Below are positions 42,667-51,207 of a stretch of DNA of 64,000 bases, one piece after another. Source of the DNA: Variovorax boronicumulans (GTDB taxonomy: Bacteria > Pseudomonadota > Gammaproteobacteria > Burkholderiales > Burkholderiaceae_C); contig NZ_JARXVG010000012.1 in assembly GCF_029892485.1 (NCBI RefSeq), positions 175,781-239,780 on the forward strand, given 5' to 3'. Every line of letters starts with the position of its first letter. The stretch's first letter is position 1. Made by a program: the position numbers and the translations under genes. The notes under the pieces are model-generated. The model did no database searches, was not told the origin of the DNA, and was given only the letters and a program-made list of their open reading frames with translations.

Positions 42667-44520
42667 CTAGGCCTCGCGCGTCCAGACCGCCCCGAAAGCA
42701 TGCTGCTCTATATCCGCCAGCGTCGGCGAATGGCCGGCCCACAGCACCAGCGTCGCGCCCGGCAGGGTCAGCGTCTGCTCAAGCTGGCGGCACAGCTGCC
42801 AGCGGTCGTCGTCGTCGAGCGCCGGCAGTTCGACGAACACGATGTAGGCTCGCCGCCACGGGAATTCGCGCAGGTTCTTGCGCACCAGCCAGGCCCGCGA
42901 CATGGGGAGGCAGCGAACAAAATCCGCCCTCAACTCGCCCAGTTCATGGTCGTTCAGGTCATGCTGCCCGATCTGGCTGAAGACCGGCGTCCCGGTGATT
43001 TCCTCCCAAGCGCGCGCCTCGGCCTCCTCCGCCTCCTTGAGGCGGCCGCGCCACAGCTTCAGCGCCTCCTCGTCGTGCGCCCCGGCATAGGCGTCTTCCA
43101 GCGAAGAAACGGCACTCCTGGCGGCCCACCAGCGGCTGGCGGCCCCGGACTGATGCAGCCGCTCGAGCACCGCGAGCCGGGCGGCGCGGTCGTTCTCGGG
43201 CAGCATCTGGACCAAGCCCCGCAGCGCACCAGGATGCTCCGGCGCGATGCAGAGCGCGCTTTCGTAGCGCAGACGCACCGGCGCGGCCGGATCGAGCCGG
43301 CGCTCCGAATCGGCCCACTCCACCATCTCGTCGGGCGTGTTGCGCTCGCCACGCGCGGCGAGTACCGCGATGCGCTCGCGGATGCGCGAGCGGTGCGCAT
43401 GGTGCTGCTTCCAGTCGCCGGCGTGGGCGCGGCGCCACTGGTTGTCGAAATGGCCGATCCACGCCGCGCTGTCGGCCAGCAGGTCGAGCGCCGGCCGCTC
43501 CGACCAGGGCGGCACAGCCGCCTTCTGGCCCAGCGCCTCCAGCCGGTCGCGCAGCACCGGATGGGTGTCGTCAAGGTCGCTCACCCGGCGCATCGCCTCG
43601 CGCAGCGCCTGGCGGGCGAAATCGTCGCTCGGCGGCAATTGGGCGAGCTTGCGCAGGGCTGCGAACGGCCCGGGGGGTTGCGGCTCCAGTTCGGCGCGCG
43701 CCCAGTGCGAGGGCCAGAACTCGTTGGCATACCAGTCGCCCTTGATCGCGATCTCGGTCAGCGCGGCCGCAGCCACCGTCGTGCCGAGCAGCCGGCCCGA
43801 AATGCGGTCGGCCTCGTATTCGTCCTGCCGGGCCAGCGCGAAGGTCCTGGCCGCGAAGCGCGGGAAGTACCAGCGAAAGAAGGCCTGCGAGAACAGCGCC
43901 ATCACGCCTTCGTCGCGCTGCAGGCTCGCGTCCAGCTTCAGCCAGGACAGCCGCGTGCGGTAGATCCAGGCGCTCAACTTGCCGTGATTGCCGCGCAGAT
44001 GGCCGTACTCGTGCGCCAGCACCGACAGCAGCCGCTGCCGGTCCAGCATCATCAGGAGCGGCAGGCCGATGTTGAGGGAATTGACCGCGCCGCCGAACAG
44101 GCCGAAGCGCGGCACCTGGCGGATGCTGGCGTTGAAGTCGTCGTCGAGGTAGACGCGGTGGACCGGCGGACCCTTGATCTTTCCGCGGATGCGGTCCAGT
44201 GCCTCGAAGAGCGCCGGCGCGTCGGTGCGGGACAGCTCCTTGCCCTCCGGCTCGTCGAAGCGCACCCAGAGTGCGCGCACCGTGGCCCAGAGCAGCCCCA
44301 GCGCAAAGACCAGCAGCCAGCCGCGCGACACGCTGAAGCGTTCGCGCCCCAGCGATGAAACCACCCAGGCGATGATGCCCACCGAGAGTCCGAGGCAGCC
44401 GAGCACCCAGAGGTAGCCTAGCGCGGCAAACGCCGCGACGCCGCGCCGGTAGCGCGCGCTGTTCTCGGCACTGGCATGCTCGCTCAGTCGAACCAGGTGA
44501 ACAAAATCCGCGCGATCCAT
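42667..44520 (-). CDS. Membrane-bound M48-family zinc metallopeptidase
   Basis: A 617-residue protease with two membrane helices at ~30-56 and ~66-86 and the zinc motif HEYGH at 170-174. A downstream glutamate in DEYEADRISG is the likely third ligand. After the peptidase part, the C-terminal ~300 residues are helical with repeat-like Ala/Arg/Leu segments (LRYESALCIAPEHPGALRGL), suggesting TPR-type repeats. M48 enzymes of this kind act in membrane protein quality control. Its 5' end faces a DUF1653 gene 51 bases away. Confidence 0.88.
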   Translation of the reverse strand: MDRADFVHLVRLSEHASAENSARYRRGVAAFAALGYLWVLGCLGLSVGIIAWVVSSLGRERFSVSRGWLLVFALGLLWATVRALWVRFDEPEGKELSRTDAPALFEALDRIRGKIKGPPVHRVYLDDDFNASIRQVPRFGLFGGAVNSLNIGLPLLMMLDRQRLLSVLAHEYGHLRGNHGKLSAWIYRTRLSWLKLDASLQRDEGVMALFSQAFFRWYFPRFAARTFALARQDEYEADRISGRLLGTTVAAAALTEIAIKGDWYANEFWPSHWARAELEPQPPGPFAALRKLAQLPPSDDFARQALREAMRRVSDLDDTHPVLRDRLEALGQKAAVPPWSERPALDLLADSAAWIGHFDNQWRRAHAGDWKQHHAHRSRIRERIAVLAARGERNTPDEMVEWADSERRLDPAAPVRLRYESALCIAPEHPGALRGLVQMLPENDRAARLAVLERLHQSGAASRWWAARSAVSSLEDAYAGAHDEEALKLWRGRLKEAEEAEARAWEEITGTPVFSQIGQHDLNDHELGELRADFVRCLPMSRAWLVRKNLREFPWRRAYIVFVELPALDDDDRWQLCRQLEQTLTLPGATLVLWAGHSPTLADIEQHAFGAVWTREA

Positions 44521-44571
44521 TCGACTCCCGTCAAATCAAGCACCGACCGTTTTTGAAGAAAGAAGCTCCCG

Positions 44572-44805
44572 TTGAACGATGACGACCTGCCACCCCTGAT
44601 CGAAACGCCTCCAGGCCGCTACCGCCACTACAAGGGCGGCGAATACGAAGTCCTGGGCACCGTGCGCCACAGCGAAACCCTGGAGCCCATGACGCTGTAC
44701 CGCGCGCTTTACGGGGCCCAAGGCCTCTGGGTCCGCCCCGCCGCGATGTTCGGCGAAACGATCGAGATCGACGGCGCGATGCGGCGCAGGTTCACGCCGA
44801 TCTAG
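44572..44805 (+). CDS. DUF1653 protein
   Basis: A 77-residue protein with the DUF1653 pattern GRYRHYKGGEYEVLG, then ARHSET-like VRHSETLEPMTLYRALYG and LWVRPAAMF. The family has a compact beta fold and no established function. The start is a TTG at 44572; an in-frame stop lies six codons upstream and the GAAAGAAG region is a weak ribosome site. It converges on the I78-inhibitor gene. Confidence 0.85.
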   Translation: MNDDDLPPLIETPPGRYRHYKGGEYEVLGTVRHSETLEPMTLYRALYGAQGLWVRPAAMFGETIEIDGAMRRRFTPI

Positions 44806-44825
44806 CCGGGCCGGCGGGGCACGGG

Positions 44826-45158
44826 TCAACCGCAGCCGACATCGGTCACACGGTTGCGTGCATCGACATGAAGGTTGAGCCGCGCGCCGTTGAGTTCCAT
44901 CGTGACGGCCTCGCCCGGCTTGCGCAGACGGACGGTCCCCGCACCGGACCGGACCCGGGCCGCGGCTTCGAGCTGCGGCGTCAGCGGCTGCCCGACGGCA
45001 AACCTGGCGCCGTCCGCATTGCATTGGTAGACAGGCTCCGACCGCGCGGTGCTCGCTGGAGCCTGGGCAGGCGCAGATGCCGGTGCCGACGCCGCACAGC
45101 CCGCCACGAGGGCGGCTCCAGCGACGGTCAGCAGCAGGGATAGGGTTTTCTTCCTCAC
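44826..45158 (-). CDS. Peptidase inhibitor I78-family lipoprotein
   Basis: A 110-residue exported lipoprotein. The GTG at 45158 is chosen because GGGAG lies seven bases before it and a basic, hydrophobic lipoprotein signal follows, ending in the lipobox LVAGC. An Ala/Pro-rich spacer leads to the I78 domain (CNADGARFAVGQPLTPQL, then RKPGEAVTMELNGARLNL and VTDVGCG), which fits the small inhibitors of serine proteases and is common in proteobacteria. An M48 metallopeptidase is near, but I78 members are not known to act on that class. purN lies 35 bases upstream on the same strand. Confidence 0.85.
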   Translation of the reverse strand: MRKKTLSLLLTVAGAALVAGCAASAPASAPAQAPASTARSEPVYQCNADGARFAVGQPLTPQLEAAARVRSGAGTVRLRKPGEAVTMELNGARLNLHVDARNRVTDVGCG

Positions 45159-45193
45159 TTCGTACTCCCGAAAACCCGCCAATATAAACAAAA

Positions 45194-45790
45194 TTAACGA
45201 ATGTGACTTGATGTATCTGACAGCCATCCGGCAATGGCGCGTGGATACAACTGATGTTCCTGCGCCAGCACCCTGCCCGCCAGCGTGGCGGCGGTGTCGT
45301 CGGGCAGCACGGGCACCACCGCCTGCGCGAGGATCGGCCCGTGGTCGAGTTCGGTGGTCACCTGGTGCACGGTCACGCCGGCCACCTTGCAACCTGCATC
45401 GATGGCACGCTGGTGGGTATGAAGCCCCGGAAAAGCCGGCAGCAGCGAGGGATGGATGTTCACCAGCCGGCCCGCATAGCGCTCCACGAAGCCCGGCGTC
45501 AGGATGCGCATGAACCCCGCCAGCACCACCAGCGCCGGCGAATAGGCGTCGACGACTTTCGCCAGCGCCTCGTCGAAGGCCTCGCGCGTCGGAAACTCCC
45601 TGTGCGGAACGACTTCGGTGGCAATGCCGTGCGACCTGGCAAGTTCAAGCCCGCCGGCTTCCGCCTTGTTGCTCACGACAGCCGCGATGCGCGCGCCAAA
45701 GCGCTCGGCCCAGCGGTCGCGCTCGGCGGCACGCACGATGGCGGCCATGTTGGAGCCGCCGCCGGAAATCAGGATCACGATGTTCTTCAT
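45194..45790 (-). CDS. purN: Phosphoribosylglycinamide formyltransferase
   Basis: Transfers the formyl group of 10-formyl-tetrahydrofolate to GAR in purine synthesis. The 198-residue protein begins MKNIVILISGGGSNM, where the phosphate loop GGGSN is diagnostic. The catalytic block NIHPSLLPAFPGLHTH (Asn, His) and VHQVTTELDHGPILAQ (Asp) follow at the expected spacing. It ends with a slightly shortened C-terminus. Confidence 0.96.
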   Translation of the reverse strand: MKNIVILISGGGSNMAAIVRAAERDRWAERFGARIAAVVSNKAEAGGLELARSHGIATEVVPHREFPTREAFDEALAKVVDAYSPALVVLAGFMRILTPGFVERYAGRLVNIHPSLLPAFPGLHTHQRAIDAGCKVAGVTVHQVTTELDHGPILAQAVVPVLPDDTAATLAGRVLAQEHQLYPRAIAGWLSDTSSHIR

Positions 45791-45920
45791 GGGAGGGCGG
45801 GATTATCCGTGGACGGCTTGTCGCCGCGCGGACACCGGATCGCAGCACGACCGTGCTAAAACTCGGCGTTCCGGAGACACACCGCGTCTGCGGTGAACCG
45901 ATCAACACAGCGAGGCACGC

Positions 45921-47102
45921 ATGGATTTGAGCTTCACACCCGAAGAACAGAAGTTCCGCGAAGAGATTCGCGCATGGGTCAAGGAAAACCTCCCCCAGGA
46001 GATTTCGCACAAGGTGCACAACGCGCTCGAACTCACGCGCGACGACCTGCAGAGCTGGGCCAAGATCCTGGGCAAGAAGGGCTGGCTGGGCTACGGATGG
46101 CCCACCGAATTCGGCGGCCCGGGCTGGACAGCCATCCAGCGCCACCTCTTCGAGGAAGAAACCGCCCTCGCCGGCGCGCCCCGCATCATTCCCTTCGGCC
46201 CCGTGATGGTCGCCCCGGTGATCATGGCCTTCGGCAACGCAGAGCAGCAAAAGCGCTTTCTCCCCGGCATCGCCAGCGGCGAAGTCTGGTGGAGCCAGGG
46301 CTACAGTGAACCGGGCTCGGGCTCCGACCTGGCTTCCGTCAAGACCAAGGCCGAGCGCAAGGGCGACAAGTACATCGTCAACGGTCAGAAGACCTGGACC
46401 ACGCTCGGCCAATATGGCGACTGGATGTTCAACCTCGTGCGCACCAGCAACGAAGGCAAGCCGCAGACCGGCATCAGCTTCCTGCTGCTCGACATGAAAT
46501 CGCCCGGCGTCACCGTGCGCCCGATCAAGCTGCTCGATGGCGGCCATGAAGTGAATGAAGTGTTCTTCGACAACGTCGAAGTGCCCGCCGAGAACCTCAT
46601 CGGCGAAGAGAACAAGGGCTGGACCTACGCCAAGCACCTGCTCTCGCACGAACGCACCAACATCGCCGACGTGAACCGCGCCAAGCGCGAGCTCGAGCGC
46701 CTCAAGCGCATCGCCAGGAGCGAAGGCGTCTACGACGACCAGCGCTTCCGCGACGAGATCGCCAAGCTCGAAGTCGACATCGTCGCCCTCGAAATGATGG
46801 TGCTGCGCGTGCTCTCGGCCGCCACCTCGGGCAAGAACTCGCTGGACGTCGCGGGCCTGCTCAAGATCCGCGGCAGCGAGATCCAGCAGCGCTACAGCGA
46901 ACTGATGATGCTGGCCGGCGGCCCCTACTCGCTGCCGCTGATCCGCGAAGCCATGGAAGCCGGCTGGCAGGGCAACTTCCCGGGCGGCAACCCGGCGCTC
47001 GCGCCGCTGACATCGACCTTCTTCAACATGCGCAAGACCACCATCTATGGCGGTTCGAACGAAGTACAGCGCAACATCGTCGCCCAGACGGTGCTGGGCT
47101 GA
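45921..47102 (+). CDS. Acyl-CoA dehydrogenase, PimC-like large subunit
   Basis: A 393-residue flavoprotein. It shows WSQGYSEPGSGSDLAS, YIVNGQKTWTTLGQY, VRPIKLLDGGHEVNEVFF and the ending IYGGSNEVQRNIVAQTVLG. This layout and its partner 12 bases downstream match the large subunit of pimeloyl-CoA dehydrogenase-like heteromers, which act on dicarboxyl- or ring-cleavage CoA esters. GAGG precedes the ATG at suitable spacing. The C-terminal half of the fused enzyme at 7582-9900 is similar in arrangement. Confidence 0.9.
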   Translation: MDLSFTPEEQKFREEIRAWVKENLPQEISHKVHNALELTRDDLQSWAKILGKKGWLGYGWPTEFGGPGWTAIQRHLFEEETALAGAPRIIPFGPVMVAPVIMAFGNAEQQKRFLPGIASGEVWWSQGYSEPGSGSDLASVKTKAERKGDKYIVNGQKTWTTLGQYGDWMFNLVRTSNEGKPQTGISFLLLDMKSPGVTVRPIKLLDGGHEVNEVFFDNVEVPAENLIGEENKGWTYAKHLLSHERTNIADVNRAKRELERLKRIARSEGVYDDQRFRDEIAKLEVDIVALEMMVLRVLSAATSGKNSLDVAGLLKIRGSEIQQRYSELMMLAGGPYSLPLIREAMEAGWQGNFPGGNPALAPLTSTFFNMRKTTIYGGSNEVQRNIVAQTVLG

Positions 47103-47114
47103 GGAGACAAGAAC

Positions 47115-48230
47115 ATGGATTTCAATTTCACCGACGACCAGGAACAGCTGCGCGACGCCGTTCGCAAGTGGGTCGACAAGGGCTATGACTTCGAGCGCCG
47201 CCGCGGCATCGAGGCCAAGGGCGGCTTCTCGCGCGAGGCGTGGGACGAACTGGCCGAACTCGGCCTGGGCGGCCTCTACATCGCCGAAGACGACGGCGGC
47301 CTGGGCATGGGCCCGGTGGCCGGCATGGTCGTGATGGAAGAACTGGGCCGCGGCATCGTGCTGGAGCCCTTCGCGCAGACGCTGATCGCCGGCGCCGTGC
47401 TCAGTGGCTATGCCGACGCAGGCACCAAGGACAACTGGCTGCCGCGCATTGCGGGCGGCCAGGCCATCGTGGTACTGGCCTACCAGGAGCGTAAGGCGCG
47501 GTATCGCCTGGACGTGTGCGACGCCCATGCCGCGAAGTCCGGCGACGGCTATTCCCTGACCGGCGCCAAGAGCGTGGTGCCCGTGGGCGACGAAGCCGAT
47601 GCGTACCTCGTTCCGGCCAAGGTCGACGGCAAGATCGCCCTCTTCCTGGTCGAGCGCAGCGCCAGCGGCGTGGAAGCCCGCGGCTACGGCACGCAGGACG
47701 GCGGCCGCGCGGCCGAGGTCGTGTTCGACAAGGCCGATGCCACGCTGGTCACGGCCGATGGCCTGGCCGCGCTGGAATACGCGGTCGACGTCGGCATTGC
47801 CGCCACCTGCGCCGAAGCCGTCGGCGTGATGGACAAGACCGTCGCCCTCACCGTCGACTACATGAACCAGCGCAAGCAATTCGGCGTGACCATCTCTACC
47901 TTTCAGGCGCTGCGTCACCGCGTCGCCGACATGAAGATGCAGCTGGAACTCGCACGCTCGATGAGCTACTACGCGACGCTCAAGCTCAACGCCCCGGCCG
48001 AGGAACGACGCCAGGCGCTGGCGCGCGCCAAGTACCAGCTGGGCACGTCGATGCGCTACGTGGCCGCGAACTCGGTGCAGCTGCATGGCGGCATCGGGGT
48101 GACTGACGAATACATCGGCAGCCATTACTTCCGCAAGCTCACGCAGCTGGAGCTGACCTTCGGCGACACCTTGCACCACCTGGGCGAAGTGTCGGCCCGG
48201 ATGCAGGACACCGCCGGCGTCTTCGCCTGA
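47115..48230 (+). CDS. Acyl-CoA dehydrogenase, PimD-like small subunit
   Basis: A 371-residue partner of the preceding gene. It has the ACAD start MDFNFTDDQEQLRDAVRKWV, a middle beta domain and FGVTISTFQALRHRVADMKM plus QLHGGIGVTDEYIGSHYFRK near the C-terminus; the latter is the FAD/active-site signature. The central domain is more divergent than in the large subunit, as in PimD-like chains. The gap of 12 bases indicates one operon; a terminator follows. Confidence 0.9.
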   Translation: MDFNFTDDQEQLRDAVRKWVDKGYDFERRRGIEAKGGFSREAWDELAELGLGGLYIAEDDGGLGMGPVAGMVVMEELGRGIVLEPFAQTLIAGAVLSGYADAGTKDNWLPRIAGGQAIVVLAYQERKARYRLDVCDAHAAKSGDGYSLTGAKSVVPVGDEADAYLVPAKVDGKIALFLVERSASGVEARGYGTQDGGRAAEVVFDKADATLVTADGLAALEYAVDVGIAATCAEAVGVMDKTVALTVDYMNQRKQFGVTISTFQALRHRVADMKMQLELARSMSYYATLKLNAPAEERRQALARAKYQLGTSMRYVAANSVQLHGGIGVTDEYIGSHYFRKLTQLELTFGDTLHHLGEVSARMQDTAGVFA

Positions 48231-48252
48231 CAGTCTTTTTCTCATAGCATCC

Positions 48253-48285
48253 AACGCCCGCCCGCCTCGCGCCGGTGGGCGTTTT
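48253..48285 (+). terminator. Terminator of the acyl-CoA dehydrogenase pair
   Basis: AACGCCCGCC pairs with GGTGGGCGTT (one G-T pair) around an 11-base apex, followed by TTTC, 22 bases after the stop. Confidence 0.75.
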
Positions 48286-48312
48286 CACTTGGAACCCAGC
48301 CAGGAACGAAAC

Positions 48313-49674
48313 ATGCAATCACGCCGCACCATCCTTGCCATGGCCATTTCAGGGCTCGCATCCACCGCCATGCTGACCGCCTGCGCTACAGCCCCAACGC
48401 CCTCCTACACCGAACGACCGCCGATCGTCTTCATGCACGGCAACGGCGATTCGGCGGCGCTGTGGCAGACCACGATCTGGCGCTTCGAGTCGAACGGCTG
48501 GCCGCGCGACCGGCTCTTTGCGGTCGACCAGCCGAACCCGGTGGCCCGCGACGACGATGCCGTGGCCCAGCCCGGTCGCAGTTCCACGACCGACTCGGCC
48601 GTCTTCCTGAAGGCCGAGGTCGACAAGGTGCTCAAAGCCACGGGCGCGAGCAAGGTGGTGCTGATCGGCAACTCGCGCGGCGGCAACACCATCCGCAACT
48701 ACGTGCAGAACGGCGGCGGCGCGGCCGTGGTGAGCCATGTGGTGCTGGGCGGCAATCCGGCGCACGGCATCTGGGCGGTGAAAGGCTTCCGCGAGAACAA
48801 CGAGTTCTCGGGCCTCTCGGGCTTCATGCAGCAACTCAATACGCCCAAGGGTGCGAACGGCGACGAGGTCACGCCCGGCGTGAAGTGGCTCACGCTGCGC
48901 TCGGACAACAACGACAAGTACGCGCAGCCCGACGGCGTCTGGATCGGCGCACCCGGGAAGCCGACGAACATCGGCCCCGACGGGCCGGCGCTCAAGGGCG
49001 CGACGAACGTCGTGCTGCCGCGCGTCGATCACCGCGAGACCTCGTTCTCGCCCGCCGCGTTTGCCGCGACATGGCAGTTCCTGACCGGCGCGGCGCCGCG
49101 CAGCACGGCAGTGGCGGCCGAAGCGAACGTGGTGCTCGACGGCCGCGCGATCGGTGCGGAAAACCTTTCGCTGAACGGCGGACAACTGCGCATCTACGCC
49201 GTCGATCCAACCACGGGCGTGCGGCGCGGCGATGCGGTGCACAGCAAGAACATCGGTGCCGATGGCCGATGGGGTCCGTTCAATGCACGCGGCGACACGG
49301 CGTACGAGTTCGTGCTGAGTGCGAGCGGCTACGGCACCACGCACATCTACCGCAGCCCGTTCCCGCGCAGCAGCAGCGTCGTGCACCTGCGCCCAGAGCG
49401 GCTCACCCCGGCCGATGGCAGTGCCAACGTGGTCGTGGTGTTCACACGTCCGCGCGGGTACTTCGATGCAGAGCGCGACACCATGCGCTTCGACGGCCAA
49501 AGCCCGCCGGCTGGCGTGCCACCAAAGGGCTCGGGCGTATCGAGCTCCAGGTTGCGCATCGCCGCGAGCGAACCGCAGCGCGCGGTCACCGGGGAGTTCA
49601 ACGGCGAGCGCATCACCGGACTGACATGGCCGGCGGTGAAGGAGCATGTGACCGTGCTCGAACTGACCTATTGA
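48313..49674 (+). CDS. Lipoprotein alpha/beta hydrolase with C-terminal beta-rich domain
   Basis: A 453-residue exported protein. The signal contains SRR and a lipobox-like ML-TACA with Cys24, so an outer-membrane or periplasmic lipoprotein is likely. The hydrolase domain spans ~38-265, with VFMHGNGDSAALW (oxyanion loop) and GNSRGG holding the nucleophilic Ser. The second part, about residues 275-453, is predicted beta-rich and repetitive in style (two similar blocks around GRAIGAENLSLNGGQLRIY and PAGVPPKGSGVSSSRLRI); this part is not typical for simple esterases. It starts 28 bases after the dehydrogenase terminator and is followed closely by an enoyl-CoA hydratase gene. The substrate is probably a lipid or polyester; this is inference. 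Confidence 0.78.
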   Translation: MQSRRTILAMAISGLASTAMLTACATAPTPSYTERPPIVFMHGNGDSAALWQTTIWRFESNGWPRDRLFAVDQPNPVARDDDAVAQPGRSSTTDSAVFLKAEVDKVLKATGASKVVLIGNSRGGNTIRNYVQNGGGAAVVSHVVLGGNPAHGIWAVKGFRENNEFSGLSGFMQQLNTPKGANGDEVTPGVKWLTLRSDNNDKYAQPDGVWIGAPGKPTNIGPDGPALKGATNVVLPRVDHRETSFSPAAFAATWQFLTGAAPRSTAVAAEANVVLDGRAIGAENLSLNGGQLRIYAVDPTTGVRRGDAVHSKNIGADGRWGPFNARGDTAYEFVLSASGYGTTHIYRSPFPRSSSVVHLRPERLTPADGSANVVVVFTRPRGYFDAERDTMRFDGQSPPAGVPPKGSGVSSSRLRIAASEPQRAVTGEFNGERITGLTWPAVKEHVTVLELTY

Positions 49675-49685
49675 GGATCGCCGGC

Positions 49686-50474
49686 ATGAACGACACGGCC
49701 TCCCCTTTCGTGCGGACGGCGCGAGATGCGCGCGGCGTGGTCACGCTGACGCTGACCCGCCCGGCTTCCTGCAACGCCCTGTCGGAGGGCATGCTCGGTG
49801 CGCTGGAGGAGGCGCTCGGCGACATCGCCGCCGACGAGACCGTTCGCGCAGTCGTCATCGCGGCCGAGGGCAAGGCTTTCTGCGCGGGGCATGACCTCAA
49901 GGAAATGCGCGCGGAACCGTCGCTCGGCTACTACCAGCAGCTCTTCGAGCGCTGCGGCGCGATGATGCTGTCGATCCAGCGGCTGCCCGTGCCGGTGATC
50001 GCTCGCGTGCACGGCATCGCGACCGCCGCAGGCTGCCAGCTGGTCGCGGTGTGCGACCTGGCCGTGGCGTCGAGCGAGGCGCGCTTTGCGGTCAGCGGCG
50101 TCAATGTGGGGCTGTTCTGTGCCACCCCGAGCGTCACGCTGTCGCGCAACCTCGGCCGCAAGGAAGCCTTCGAGATGCTGGTGACCGGCGAATTCATCAG
50201 CGCGCAGGAAGCGCGCGAGAAGGGGCTGGTCAACCGGGTGGCGGCGCCGGCCGAACTCGACGCCACGGTCGAAGCGCTGGTCGCCAGCATCGTTGCCAAG
50301 CCCCGCACGGCGCTGGCGCTCGGCAAGGCACTCTTCTATCGTCAGCTGGAAACCGGCATCGAAGCCGCGCTGGCCGACGCCAGCCAGACCATGGCCTGCA
50401 ACATGATGGACGAGAGCGCGCTCGAAGGCGTTCAGGCCTTCATCGAAAAGCGGCTGCCGGACTGGAAGCGCTGA
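49686..50474 (+). CDS. Enoyl-CoA hydratase/isomerase family protein
   Basis: A 262-residue crotonase-fold enzyme. The oxyanion-hole segments are AFCAGHDLKEM and GIATAAGCQLVAVCDLAVAS. In E. coli-type hydratases two glutamates follow; here the GVNVGLFCATPSVTLSRNLG segment lacks the first, as in the ECHDC3-type subgroup. The C-terminal helices are complete. The hydratase activity is therefore not certain. It begins 11 bases after the lipoprotein hydrolase and ends close to the convergent HNH gene. Confidence 0.87.
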   Translation: MNDTASPFVRTARDARGVVTLTLTRPASCNALSEGMLGALEEALGDIAADETVRAVVIAAEGKAFCAGHDLKEMRAEPSLGYYQQLFERCGAMMLSIQRLPVPVIARVHGIATAAGCQLVAVCDLAVASSEARFAVSGVNVGLFCATPSVTLSRNLGRKEAFEMLVTGEFISAQEAREKGLVNRVAAPAELDATVEALVASIVAKPRTALALGKALFYRQLETGIEAALADASQTMACNMMDESALEGVQAFIEKRLPDWKR

Positions 50475-50479
50475 AGAAG

Positions 50480-51040
50480 CTAGGTGTCGTGCAGCCGCGA
50501 GCTCTGCGGCAGGTGCGCCATCAGGAATTCCATCTGGTCCGCCAGGATGCGGCGGTTTCGCAGAATGAAATCTTCCCAGAGGCTGGGCACGTAGGGCGCA
50601 TACAAGAGCGGCATGTTTGCCTGCTCGGGCGTTCGGCTGCTCTTGCGGTGGTTGCACGGCTTGCAGGCCGTGACCACGTTCATCCAGGTGTCGATGCCCT
50701 TCTGGGCGAAGGGAATGATGTGCTCGCGCGTGAGCTCGTCTTCGTGGAAATGCCCGCCGCAATAGGCGCAAACATTGCGGTCTCGCGAGAACAGCTTGCT
50801 GTTGGTGAGCCCCGGACGCTGGGTGAAGGGATTGATGCGCGGCACGCCCTTGGTGCCGATGATGCTGTTGATCGCAATCTGCGACTGCTCGCCCGTGACG
50901 GCGTTGTGCCCGCCGCGAAACACCGCCACCTGCGCGCCCACTTCCCAGCGAACTTCGTCCGCCGCGTAGTGAATCACCGCCTGTTCGAGCGATATCCATG
51001 ACTGGGGCAGCCCTTGGGCCGACAGCTTCAAGACCTTCAC
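50480..51040 (-). CDS. HNH endonuclease domain protein
   Basis: A 186-residue protein with an HNH nuclease domain at ~85-135. The zinc cysteines are CAYC at 91-94 and CKPC at 126-129; REHIIP holds His107, NVV gives Asn121 and NHRK gives His131. The first ~85 residues and the last ~50 are conserved extensions seen in many cyanobacterial and proteobacterial homologues that are not linked to mobile elements. The start is the GTG at 51040, with GAGGAGG eight bases before it. Function is probably a chromosomal nuclease of unknown role. Confidence 0.87.
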   Translation of the reverse strand: MKVLKLSAQGLPQSWISLEQAVIHYAADEVRWEVGAQVAVFRGGHNAVTGEQSQIAINSIIGTKGVPRINPFTQRPGLTNSKLFSRDRNVCAYCGGHFHEDELTREHIIPFAQKGIDTWMNVVTACKPCNHRKSSRTPEQANMPLLYAPYVPSLWEDFILRNRRILADQMEFLMAHLPQSSRLHDT

Positions 51041-51207
51041 ACACGCCTCCTCAAGAAAGTGAGAGAACACGGAAAGACCAGGGACACGGAGTGCATCGGA
51101 GACCCACGCCAGGCAACGCACTGCGTCACAATATACCGGCTTTGTGACAAAACGGCCTGATTCGCCCATTCGACGGGCGCAAGGCGCTATCAAAAAGATA
51201 CTCACCG

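Noticed and set aside
50480..51040. HNH protein as part of a homing or defence element.
   Set aside because: It is a stand-alone chromosomal gene with ordinary composition, and no intron, intein, phage or restriction genes are nearby.
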